A stretch of 6,144 nt of DNA, taken from the NCBI GenBank assembly GCA_020062805.1, contig JAGUVP010000001.1:1-6144 (forward strand). The letters are read 5' to 3'. How positions within the stretch are numbered: position 1 is the stretch's first letter; each line of letters begins with the position of its first letter. The notes beneath the pieces were generated by a model that did no database searches, was not told the origin of the DNA, and was given only the letters and a program-made list of their open reading frames with translations. Made by a program: the position numbers and the translations under genes. This document shows positions 1-6,021 of this stretch, piece after piece. The stretch comes from Candidatus Bipolaricaulis sp. Its GTDB lineage: Bacteria > Bipolaricaulota > Bipolaricaulia > Bipolaricaulales > Bipolaricaulaceae.

Positions 1-1
1 G

Positions 2-277
2 CACCAGTTCCCCAACAAGCTCTCCGGCGGGGAGCAGCAGCGGGTTGCCGTGGCGCGGGCCGTGGTCTCCGATCCGGCGATCGTCCTCGCCGATGAGCCG
101 ACGGCGAACCTCGACACGAAAACGAGCCTCGACCTCATCGACCTCATGCGGCGGATGAACGAGGAGCACGAGACAACGTTCCTGTTCGCCACCCACGACA
201 CACGGCTCCTCGACCGGGTAGACCGGGTGATCCACCTCGAAGACGGCCGCATCGCCCGCGACGAACGGGTACGATAG
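2..277 (+). CDS. ABC transporter ATP-binding protein, LolD/MacB type (C-terminal part only)
   Basis: This is the last 91 residues of an ABC ATPase whose start lies left of the window. The frame is open from base 2 to TAG 275-277. In order one sees the ABC signature LSGGEQQR (visible residues 7-14), a Walker B segment IVLADEP with the catalytic Glu at about 32, the D-loop ANLD, and the switch His in ATHD at about 65. It ends in the usual LEDGRI strand. LSGGEQQR with the ADEPTANLD wording is typical of the LolD/MacB/FtsE branch, whose members hydrolyse ATP on the cytoplasmic face to drive lipoprotein release, efflux or extracytoplasmic remodelling through an FtsX-like permease. No permease gene is visible here, so the exact branch is undecided. 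The ATPase assignment is very secure; the substrate is unknown. The next gene starts 51 bp downstream and may be co-transcribed. Confidence 0.95.
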   Translation, partial: HQFPNKLSGGEQQRVAVARAVVSDPAIVLADEPTANLDTKTSLDLIDLMRRMNEEHETTFLFATHDTRLLDRVDRVIHLEDGRIARDERVR

Positions 278-328
278 GCGACCACGACCGACCCGAGAGA
301 CGTGCCGGCTCGAGAGAAGGAGAGAACC

Positions 329-1099
329 GTGAAGATGCTCGTCACGATGGCGACCAGCTTGGTGTTGGCCATGGGACTCGCCCTGCCGGGAAGCGGAGAG
401 GAACTCCCTCTGTTTGACCTGACCGGGACGTGGGCCGTGATGCAGGTGACCTCGGACATCGTCGTCTATCCGTTCGTGGGACAACGCACACGCACCACGA
501 CCCTCATCCTGCATGTGGAGATGAGGCAGAGCGGGAGCAACGTCACGGTGGCCGAGACCCACTGCCTCGTGGACACCGACGACGGAACGAACATGGTCGT
601 CACGGAGATCCCGGAGGCGTTTCTGCGCTCGTTGGGCGTCGTCGAACGAACGGCGACGCTCCAGGCCACGGTTGACGGGTGGCGGTTCGTCGAGCCCTGG
701 CCGACCGAGGTCCACGGGGCGCGCCTCGCCGATCCCGTGAACGACCCTCTCCCCACCACGGCCGACGATCCCCGCGTCTTCGATCAGGACGGGGATGGGA
801 ACCCAGGGATCACGGTGCGAGTGACGGTCCTCGGCCTCATCTCGGGCGAGGTGTACGCCGTGCAGCGTCTGTCGAAGCTCCTCGAAGGGAAGGTGGTGAC
901 TCCTGATCTCATCCGCGGGCTCATCACGTGGACGAACGAGCAGGTGACAATCGGGGCAAGCAACCCGTTCCTGAACACGAACGGCGACGCTGAGATCGAC
1001 CCGGTGCGAGAGCGGAGCTACTTCGTGGCAATCCGGGTTCCGTCAGAGACCACCTGCGACGATCTCAAGGCGAACTGGCGCGCCCTGTTCGGCCGATAG
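329..1099 (+). CDS. Secreted hypothetical protein with lipocalin-like DLTGTW motif
   Basis: This is a 256-residue protein I cannot assign to a family. I chose GTG 329 because an AAGGAG Shine-Dalgarno (317-322) lies 6 nt upstream and the product then opens with a classic signal peptide (MKML, then a hydrophobic stretch to about residue 20). An in-frame GTG at 302 would add nine charged residues and has no comparable site. The mature part begins with DLTGTW (residues 30-35), the short signature found at the start of lipocalin-like beta barrels. It continues as alternating beta strands and holds an acidic DQDGDGNPG loop (152-160) resembling calcium-binding loops. The only two cysteines (79 and 243) could form an extracytoplasmic disulfide. 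It follows the ABC ATPase on the same strand at 51 bp, so a periplasmic partner role is possible but unproven. TAG stop. Confidence 0.85.
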   Translation: MKMLVTMATSLVLAMGLALPGSGEELPLFDLTGTWAVMQVTSDIVVYPFVGQRTRTTTLILHVEMRQSGSNVTVAETHCLVDTDDGTNMVVTEIPEAFLRSLGVVERTATLQATVDGWRFVEPWPTEVHGARLADPVNDPLPTTADDPRVFDQDGDGNPGITVRVTVLGLISGEVYAVQRLSKLLEGKVVTPDLIRGLITWTNEQVTIGASNPFLNTNGDAEIDPVRERSYFVAIRVPSETTCDDLKANWRALFGR

Positions 1100-1118
1100 C
1101 CGCCTGCGTGAGGAATGG

Positions 1119-1138
1119 CCCGCGGAGGTCGCCGCGGG
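1119..1138. terminator. Stem-loop in convergent gap (possible bidirectional terminator)
   Basis: A perfect 7-bp inverted repeat CCCGCGG/CCGCGGG with a 6-nt loop begins 20 bp after the stop of the secreted protein gene, between two convergent genes. It has no T-tract on either side, so factor-independent termination is uncertain. Confidence 0.4.
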
Positions 1139-1148
1139 ACGATCGTAG

Positions 1149-1169
1149 CGTCGGGGTTCATCCCCGACG
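1149..1169. repeat. CGTCGGGG/CCCCGACG palindromic element in convergent gap
   Basis: This is a perfect 8-bp stem with a TTCAT loop, 10 bp after the previous stem-loop. A third small inverted repeat, GCGAAG-AC-CTTCGC, follows at 1186-1199, and a run of seven G lies at 1175-1181. GC-rich palindromes with a TTCAT-type loop between convergent genes look like REP-type dispersed elements. Whether this one recurs elsewhere cannot be seen in the window. It may also help block transcriptional read-through between the convergent genes. Confidence 0.45.
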
Positions 1170-1214
1170 GCCTTGGGGGGGCAGCGCGAAGACCTTCGCA
1201 GACGGTCCGCAACG

Positions 1215-2360
1215 TTATGCGACCCGTTTCTTCTGAACGTGGATGCCCCGCCCCTTCCATGTACCCCGTCCCCAGAGGTGCCAGGCGAGCGATCGGAGCG
1301 CGATCCCCGTCACAAGGAGAATCGTCACCGGATAGAGGAGAACCTGAACGAGGGGTGCCCGGAACCTCATCGAGCAGAGCGCCCATGTGACGAGGGACAG
1401 CCCGATCGTGGCCGCCGCGGGCGCCATGATTCCCTCGGGCACCGCGCTTCCGGCGATCCTCATCCCGAGGATGAACAGCGGTTGCCACGCCAACCACAGG
1501 AGCCACGTCCACACGAACAGGAACAGGGGGACGTTGTAGCGGAACACGGGGAACAGGTTCTTCGCGAGTCCCCGCGCCGTCTCGTTCCACCCCCGGTACA
1601 TCCGCGTCGTCACCCTCCCCGATCCGTCGAAAAACGCCCATCTGAGGCCCGCCCGGTGCGCGTTGCGGGCCAGGGCGAGGTCGTCCAAGACCTCCGCCCG
1701 CACCGCGGCGTGTCCACCCACTGCAGCATAGACCTCCCGGCGGAACAGCATGAACTGCCCCACCGCGGTCGGTGTTCGCCGGGGGAGGATGAACGGGACG
1801 AACGTGTGGATCACCCACGACAGGATCGGGATCACGAGGATCTCGCCCCAACTCCCCACCGCCTGGCGGGGGAGGACGCTCAGCGCGCCTGCCCCCTCGG
1901 CCTGGAGGGCTTCCACCGCGCCGCGCAATGCCGCGGGATGGTGGACCGTGTCGGCGTCCGTGAACAGGAGGATCTCGCTCTGGGCAGCTTGGGCAAGCTG
2001 GTGACAGGCCCAGTGCTTGCCAAGCCATCCAGCGGGAAGTGGCTTCCCGGGGAGTATCCGCAGCCGCTCCCCTGACCCGGTCTGGATCTCCCGGAGCAGC
2101 GATCCCGTCGCATCGAGGGAGTCGTCGTCCAGCACGATCACCTCGAACTCCGGGTAGTCCTGGCGGAGCAGCGACTCCACGCAAGCCACGATGTTCCGCT
2201 CTTCATCGCGGGCGGGTACGAGGATGGAGACCGAGGGGTACTCGGGCAGCGCTCGGTGCCTGCCGAGCCGCCGCATCGCGACGAGGTTCGTGAGCGCGAT
2301 GCCGGCCAACACCGCCATGAACACGACCAGGCTCCATTCGTGAGAAACGAGGAAGCTCAC
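1215..2360 (-). CDS. GT2 family membrane glycosyltransferase (CrtQ/HpnB-like)
   Basis: A 381-residue inner-membrane glycosyltransferase. It starts at GTG 2358-2360, overlapping the plsY stop as GTGA, with an AAAGGGA Shine-Dalgarno about 6 nt upstream. The open frame continues further upstream, but inside plsY. One N-terminal membrane segment (about 11-29) is followed by a GT-A domain: SVSILVPARDEE (43-54), VLDDDS (76-81), the PAGWLGKHWA segment typical of this branch, the metal/nucleotide motif FTDADT (133-138), GQFMLF, an acidic LDD (225-227) at the catalytic-base position, and RGWNETARG (256-264) at the QxxRW position. Three hydrophobic segments (about 278-303, 311-331, 336-360) and a basic tail ending KKRVA follow. 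Relatives transfer sugars from nucleotide-sugars to lipid acceptors such as carotenoids, hopanoids or glycerolipids. Coupling to plsY favours a glycerolipid acceptor, which is inference. TAA stop. Confidence 0.9.
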   Translation of the reverse strand: MSFLVSHEWSLVVFMAVLAGIALTNLVAMRRLGRHRALPEYPSVSILVPARDEERNIVACVESLLRQDYPEFEVIVLDDDSLDATGSLLREIQTGSGERLRILPGKPLPAGWLGKHWACHQLAQAAQSEILLFTDADTVHHPAALRGAVEALQAEGAGALSVLPRQAVGSWGEILVIPILSWVIHTFVPFILPRRTPTAVGQFMLFRREVYAAVGGHAAVRAEVLDDLALARNAHRAGLRWAFFDGSGRVTTRMYRGWNETARGLAKNLFPVFRYNVPLFLFVWTWLLWLAWQPLFILGMRIAGSAVPEGIMAPAAATIGLSLVTWALCSMRFRAPLVQVLLYPVTILLVTGIALRSLAWHLWGRGTWKGRGIHVQKKRVA

Positions 2361-2947
2361 GCGGATCCCTTTCTCGCACGTCCCCGCGGCGGCAAACGGA
2401 GTTCCCTCCGGTGTGTCCAGATAAGCAAGGCGAAGTTCGCCCCCAGGGTGGCGAGAATCCACGGCTCAGCCTCGCGGAGGACAAGGTACAGGGCCACGAT
2501 CGGGAACGAGAGGACCACCGTCCACGCATCCACCACCTGCGCGGTCCGAACAAGGGCGAACGACAGGCCGAGCACGGTCGGAACCTCCCAGTAGGTGAGA
2601 GCTGTCCAAGCACCGAACGTGCCGGCGACGGCCTTCCCCCCCCGGAACCGAAGCCACGGGGAGAACGCATGACCGAACAGAGGAGCCAGCGCCACGGGTA
2701 AGAGGCTCCACCCCCACAGACCGCCGATGGCGCGAGCCAGGGCTACGGGCACGGCGGCCTTTGCCACGTCGAGGACGAGGGCGAAGAGGCCGATCCGCCA
2801 TCCCCCGGCCCGCCAGGCGTTGGTGGCGCCAGGGTTCCCATCGCCGTAGCGGCGGATGTCAGCCTTGGCCCCCATCCTTCCCAACCAAACGGAGAACGGG
2901 AGCGATCCCAGCGCGAAGCCGAGAAGGGAGAACAGGGCGACCGTCAC
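2357..2947 (-). CDS. plsY: PlsY-like glycerol-3-phosphate acyltransferase, divergent motifs
   Basis: A 196-residue polytopic membrane protein of the PlsY family, close to the usual ~200 residues. PlsY transfers the acyl group of acyl-phosphate to glycerol-3-phosphate, the first step of phospholipid synthesis. Visible are GSLPFSVWLG at the N-terminus, motif 1 as DIRRYGDGNPGATNAWR (30-46), motif 2 as FGHAFSPWLRFRGGKAVAG (91-109), and a weak motif 3 (THRRELRL, about 178-185) before a basic tail. Three positions differ from the textbook family: GSGN is GDGN, GGKGVAT is GGKAVAG, and the HRxN of motif 3 reads HRRE. It may be a paralogue with changed specificity rather than the housekeeping enzyme. 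I chose GTG 2945-2947 because GGAG (2953-2956) sits 5 nt upstream; GTG 2951-2953 is an alternative adding two residues. Its TGA stop overlaps the glycosyltransferase start. Confidence 0.88.
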   Translation of the reverse strand: MTVALFSLLGFALGSLPFSVWLGRMGAKADIRRYGDGNPGATNAWRAGGWRIGLFALVLDVAKAAVPVALARAIGGLWGWSLLPVALAPLFGHAFSPWLRFRGGKAVAGTFGAWTALTYWEVPTVLGLSFALVRTAQVVDAWTVVLSFPIVALYLVLREAEPWILATLGANFALLIWTHRRELRLPPRGRARKGSA

Positions 2948-2950
2948 GCG

Positions 2951-2966
2951 CACTCCGCGGGGAGTG
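2951..2966 (-). promoter_or_regulatory. Hairpin enclosing the plsY ribosome binding site
   Basis: On the mRNA (minus) strand CACTCC-CCGC-GGAGTG forms a 6-bp stem with a 4-nt loop. The 3' arm contains the GGAG Shine-Dalgarno used for GTG 2947 and also the alternative GTG 2951-2953. Folding would hide the ribosome binding site. The pairing is read directly from the sequence; a regulatory role is inference. Confidence 0.4.
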
Positions 2967-3031
2967 GGTACTGCGAGCCGTCACGGGCCATTGCCGGAGT
3001 CTACGCGATGGAGTGCGGGTGGGGGAACCCT

Positions 3032-3060
3032 TGTCCAGTGCGGGCGAACGAGCTATGCTC
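3032..3060 (+). promoter_or_regulatory. Sigma70-type promoter of the tRNA-Gln gene
   Basis: A -35 box TTGTCC (3032-3037) and a -10 box TATGCT (3055-3060) are separated by 17 bp, each matching 4 of 6 consensus positions. The expected transcription start is about 3067, only a few bases before the mature tRNA 5' end at 3071. Position and spacing make this a convincing promoter. Confidence 0.7.
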
Positions 3061-3070
3061 GTTTGGCAAC

Positions 3071-3142
<72 letters not shown>

Positions 3143-3169
3143 CATGCCCAGGAAGGGCCTTCCCATCGT

Positions 3170-3204
3170 CACTTCAGGAGATAGGGTCTCAGAGGATTCA
3201 AACT
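3170..3204. repeat. 35-bp direct repeat, copy 1 (after tRNA-Gln)
   Basis: This 35-bp block begins CACTTCAGGAGATAGGG. It recurs at 5951-5985 in the same orientation with one difference (A3200 versus G5981). Weaker similarity extends on both sides: CCTTCC at 3158-3163 versus 5942-5947 on the left, AGGAC and TGAC on the right as far as about 3224. The two copies lie on either side of the large secreted-protein gene. On the minus strand both copies can be read as FESSETLSPEV, and the one mismatch is then synonymous (TTT/TTC). Confidence 0.85.
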
Positions 3205-3269
3205 CCCGGCAGGACGTGTGACGCGAGCCCTCGCTCAAGTCCGGGGATCTCCGTGGCCTGGCACCGGTC

Positions 3270-3298
3270 AGGCACCCTCTAGACAACCAGGGGTGCCT
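3270..3298. terminator. Stem-loop downstream of the secreted glycosidase-like gene
   Basis: A perfect 8-bp inverted repeat AGGCACCC/GGGTGCCT with a 13-nt loop lies 59 bp beyond the TAA of the large minus-strand gene. No U-run follows on the minus strand, so termination is only a suggestion. A further small repeat GCCTG/CAGGC overlaps its left side at about 3255-3272. Confidence 0.35.
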
Positions 3299-3314
3299 CG
3301 AACTGCCCATGAGA

Positions 3315-3336
3315 TGGGGAGTGGTCTCCCTCCCCA
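3315..3336 (-). terminator. Candidate terminator hairpin 20 bp after the glycosidase-like gene
   Basis: A 7-bp perfect stem TGGGGAG/CTCCCCA with an 8-nt loop starts 20 bp after the TAA stop on the minus strand. It is well placed for transcript 3'-end formation but lacks a clear U-tract. Together with the 3270-3298 hairpin it makes the 3157-3356 gap highly structured. I see no gene in that gap. Confidence 0.4.
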
Positions 3337-3356
3337 ACCTATACGGTGCTTCCAGC

Positions 3357-5525
3357 TTACGCAGGCGGTAGGGTTGGAATGACAAGCCACTCGGTGCTGT
3401 CAAGGATCCTTCTGCGAGTCCGGTCTTCGACAACAGCCTGGAACGCCAGCTCGATCCGACGGGGGAGCAGCGAGAACGGTATTCGCACCTCGAAGAAGCG
3501 ATGGTTGGCATCAGCGTGGATGTCGAGGATCCCCGTGAGTGCGTCGAAGTTCATCGGGGCTGCATGCATGAACGCCATCCAATGAGGGAATCCCCCAACA
3601 GCCGCCGTCCCGATCGGCAGGTCAGCAGCTCTGTCGCCGTTCTTGTCGATGAGGATCACGAACCCGTGATCCGGGGGCAATCCCGAAGAGACCCAGATTG
3701 CCACGTAAACATAAGCCTCGTCCACTTTGATAGACAGTCTCTCGATTCGGGCGGTCCCGGGCATTCCGCCCTTGGCTGTTCCCGAGGTTGTCAGCGTGGC
3801 GTCTTCCCAGTCGGAAGCATCTCCGTCTACCCATACCGTTCGAAAGGGGTCTGGCGCTCCGTAGGCCATCGCGATCTCCCTCTCGGCCGGCTTGAGCCTG
3901 GCCGTCCACCCGACATCACCGACTCCTCCCGATGCTGCATCGTATGCCCAGCCCACCCACCCGAATCCTCGCAGGAATGTGTACTCCCTTTCAATCGCAA
4001 ACCATGCTCTGTACCAGATTGCCTGCTCATCGCCGTCGTAGACAACACCCTCAGGCATCCTCCCTGAAGCATCCGTGAGAGCCAGAACACCATCATAGCT
4101 TTCGATGAAACCCTCGTTGACGAACATGGGTTTCTGCAGAGCATCGTGAAGCGGTACGTAGTATCGCTGCGCGTAGTCTCGTAAGACCTTGTGGATCTCG
4201 TCGTATGACGGGCTTCTCGACTTGGCCAGATGGACGAACTGGCTGTTGACCCCGACAATGTCCACTTGTCGCAGGAACGGAACGAGGTCGAGGTGCCCAT
4301 TGGACAGGTACATGAACCCCGGCATGTGGACTACTGGTCCTGCGTACTTCGGACGGACAATCCCAATCAGCAGATCCGCCATCTTCTCGATCCAGAGGGA
4401 TGCACGTCGCTGCAGCGGCCAGCCGATGAAGAGGTCTGGCATGATGATGTTCGCCAGCGTGAAGTACTCTGCGCCTGTTCTATCCGCGATTTCTGCGTTA
4501 TCTGCCACGATCTCGGAGTAGCAGGCAAACCACCCGTCGATGCTGGGCGGTGCGAAATGCCTTGATTGCGCTTCTGCGACGTGAGGGGTGAGTAGGACTC
4601 TCAGGCCCTGCAGGTGAGCTTCGTTGACCGCGTAGACGATCTCCTCATGAGACATTGTCCGCCCAGGTGCCCAGTAGTCGAACAGCGGCGTCGGGCACGC
4701 AGCATCATCCTCTAGCATCTGATAGCAGCGCCATATGTTCACTGCATCGCAACCTATCCTCCTTAGCTCACGGTATGTCTCGTCAATGCGCGCCAGGAAC
4801 CAGGGTGCCGGAGTCTCCCCTGGAGGCCCGGACCACACAGGGAGCGTCGCTCCTTTCAGGAGGGGCATCTCCCGCCAGCACGAGAACCTCACTGTTCTGT
4901 CCAAGAGCGAGTCATCTCCCTTTCCATACTGAAACATGTGCTCTTCCACCGAGAGAATCCGATGCAGGTCGAGCCTCCAGGACCACGGCACGAAGTAGTC
5001 CTTCCTTCCCTGCGGGTTCACGAGGGTCCGGTCGCTGCAGAACACGACCACCGGGATGGCTACCGAGCTCGTCCGGCCGTCCGTGGCACTCACGTGTAAC
5101 TCCACCTCTCCATGACCCTGCCACTCCGGGTTGCTCCCCCAGATGTAGAGGGCCCCCTCTTCGATGGCCGCACCGATCCCCTCCGGATGGCTCACGTCGA
5201 ACGTCCAGGTGAGCAATGCGAAAGGTAGATCTCCGAGAACCGGGTAGAACCCCAACTCGGGCACTCCCCCCAGCGGCAGGGCGAAGATCCTGTCGCGCTC
5301 GGACACACCCTGCATCACGTGGGCGGGATGGGCAAAGAAGGCCGGGTTGAGGAGTTCCCCGTGGACCTCGGGCTTCTCCTTGGGTTCGGACAACCCCAGG
5401 TTGGGCCGAGCCGAAGACGGTGGGTTGGCCAACCAGTCGATCTTCACCACACGTGCACTGTCCGGCCTCCACGTGAAGCTGAACCATCCTCCGGCGGCCA
5501 CCTCACCGCCGCTGAGAACGATCAC
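3357..5525 (-). CDS. Body of a secreted GH113-like TIM-barrel protein with CBM9-like C-terminal domain
   Basis: This is a 722-codon open frame ending in TAA, the main part of a longer gene that begins at ATG 5723. GTG 5523-5525 is merely the first possible start after the in-frame TAG and has no clear Shine-Dalgarno. Numbering from it, residues 1-235 are beta-rich, opening with SGGEVAAGGWFSFTW, and contain a second beta domain. Residues about 240-545 look like a clan GH-A (beta/alpha)8 barrel. QVDIVGVNSQF (420-430) and KPMFVNEGFIES (465-476), with Glu471 as likely nucleophile, resemble the GH113 beta-mannanase pattern. Where GH113 has NE as acid/base, the sequence reads LANII (357-361), so the catalytic acid seems absent. 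Residues 560-722 look like a CBM9/DOMON-type sandwich: WVDGDASDW, VDEAYVYVAIW, FVILIDKNGD. Expected location is extracytoplasmic. Mid-gene GC is much lower than its neighbours. The family call is by eye. Confidence 0.75.
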   Translation of the reverse strand: MIVLSGGEVAAGGWFSFTWRPDSARVVKIDWLANPPSSARPNLGLSEPKEKPEVHGELLNPAFFAHPAHVMQGVSERDRIFALPLGGVPELGFYPVLGDLPFALLTWTFDVSHPEGIGAAIEEGALYIWGSNPEWQGHGEVELHVSATDGRTSSVAIPVVVFCSDRTLVNPQGRKDYFVPWSWRLDLHRILSVEEHMFQYGKGDDSLLDRTVRFSCWREMPLLKGATLPVWSGPPGETPAPWFLARIDETYRELRRIGCDAVNIWRCYQMLEDDAACPTPLFDYWAPGRTMSHEEIVYAVNEAHLQGLRVLLTPHVAEAQSRHFAPPSIDGWFACYSEIVADNAEIADRTGAEYFTLANIIMPDLFIGWPLQRRASLWIEKMADLLIGIVRPKYAGPVVHMPGFMYLSNGHLDLVPFLRQVDIVGVNSQFVHLAKSRSPSYDEIHKVLRDYAQRYYVPLHDALQKPMFVNEGFIESYDGVLALTDASGRMPEGVVYDGDEQAIWYRAWFAIEREYTFLRGFGWVGWAYDAASGGVGDVGWTARLKPAEREIAMAYGAPDPFRTVWVDGDASDWEDATLTTSGTAKGGMPGTARIERLSIKVDEAYVYVAIWVSSGLPPDHGFVILIDKNGDRAADLPIGTAAVGGFPHWMAFMHAAPMNFDALTGILDIHADANHRFFEVRIPFSLLPRRIELAFQAVVEDRTRRRILDSTEWLVIPTLPPA

Positions 5526-5564
5526 CGTGGCCGGCCCCTGCGGATCGCGCTGGGGGAAGTCCGG

Positions 5565-5723
5565 CTACATCGAGGTGATCTCGGCGGGCTCGGAGAACTC
5601 GATCCGCACCGCCCGCGCCACCGCGCCCGAGCTGTTCTGGTACATCGCCCCCGCCCGAGACGTCGCGGCAACCCCAAGCACCGCCACCAGACCCGCCAAC
5701 ATCACCCTGCACCCTCGGCTCAT
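5565..5723 (-). pseudogene. Signal peptide and N-terminus of the same secreted protein, cut off by an in-frame TAG
   Basis: ATG 5721-5723 has a strong AAGGAGG Shine-Dalgarno (5728-5734) 4 nt upstream. It encodes a textbook signal peptide (MSRGCR, a hydrophobic core, cleavage expected after SRAGA at about residue 26), then MYQNSSGAVARAVRIEFSEP and ITSM. Codon 53 is TAG (5565-5567). The frame then continues without interruption (PDFPQRDPQGPATV) straight into the large open frame ending at 3357, so the whole gene would span 5723-3357 and 787 residues plus the stop codon. No frameshift is involved. The pattern fits one nonsense substitution (for example from CAG, TAC, TGG or GAG), a sequencing error, or stop-codon read-through. 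Without read-through the body would lack its export signal, so the gene is probably inactive as written. The base after TAG is C. Confidence 0.8.
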
Positions 5724-5741
5724 GGCTCCTCCTTGGGAGCC
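5724..5741 (-). promoter_or_regulatory. Hairpin enclosing the ribosome binding site of the secreted protein gene
   Basis: Directly before ATG 5723 the minus strand reads GGCTCC-CAAGGA-GGAGCC, a perfect 6-bp stem with a 6-nt loop. The AAGGAGG Shine-Dalgarno lies partly in the loop and partly in the 3' arm. Folding would restrict ribosome access. The effect depends on the transcript including the 5' arm. Confidence 0.45.
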
Positions 5742-5771
5742 ACTGTAGCCTGCGGAGTCGCCGCCGGACAA
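5742..5771 (-). promoter_or_regulatory. Weak candidate promoter for the secreted protein gene
   Basis: On the minus strand TTGTCC (5766-5771) and TACAGT (5742-5747) are 18 bp apart. The -35 hexamer is identical to that of the tRNA-Gln promoter. A start about 7 bp after the -10 box would give a very short leader and remove the 5' arm of the RBS hairpin, so this promoter and that hairpin cannot both be functional. Weak match, low confidence. Confidence 0.25.
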
Positions 5772-5836
5772 CTCGAAGCCGCACCGGAGAGAGGTGAGAT
5801 GTGCCTGCCTATCGATATGCTGACCGCCGACAGCTC

Positions 5837-5989
5837 TCAAACCCTGTCCTGCTCGACCGCACCTGTCAGTTCTTCAGGCAGGATCAGGTCATGCCGGGCT
5901 TGAAAGTAGTCCTCTAGGGGTAGCAGATCCGCAAAGCGCCTTCCTGTCTGCACTTCAGGAGATAGGGTCTCAGAGGATTCGAACTGCCT
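5837..5989 (-). pseudogene. Possible gene remnant overlapping repeat copy 2
   Basis: A 50-codon open frame on the minus strand lies between TGA 5990-5992 and TGA 5837-5839. It reads RQFESSETLSPEV (from the repeat), then TGRRFADLLPLEDYF and LILPEELTGAVEQDRV. The composition looks protein-like, but there is no ATG, no good ribosome binding site, and I recognise no family. It could be the tail of a decayed gene carried with the repeat, or chance. Upstream (5990-6144) no frame continues it convincingly. Confidence 0.2.
5951..5985. repeat. 35-bp direct repeat, copy 2 (upstream of the secreted protein gene)
   Basis: This copy matches 3170-3204 at 34 of 35 positions, in the same orientation and 2,781 bp away. 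It holds GAGGATTCGAAC (5973-5984), which is the exact reverse complement of bases 3122-3133 in the T arm of the tRNA-Gln gene, so the repeat resembles an inverted tRNA T-arm fragment. Its function is unknown. Confidence 0.85.
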
Positions 5990-6021
5990 TCAGGACACCT
6001 GACACAGATCCCCGGCTCCCT

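Noticed and set aside
275..1099. Genome-wide reassignment of TAG as a sense codon
   Set aside because: TAG ends the ABC ATPase at 277 and the secreted protein at 1099 at sensible C-termini, so it still works as a stop here.
1018..2184. Long minus-strand and plus-strand open frames across the glycosyltransferase gene
   Set aside because: They are GC-rich shadows: Arg/Pro/Gly-rich composition, no domain sense, and they overlap a clear GT2 gene in another frame.
5525..5723. Frameshift between the signal peptide ORF and the large ORF
   Set aside because: Codon positions 5567 and 5525 differ by 42, a multiple of three, so the two parts are in the same frame and only a stop codon intervenes.
5503..5784. 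Minus-strand frame MRLRVVRRRLRR in front of the large gene
   Set aside because: It is out of frame with both the signal peptide and the body, Arg/Gly-rich, and lacks a ribosome binding site.
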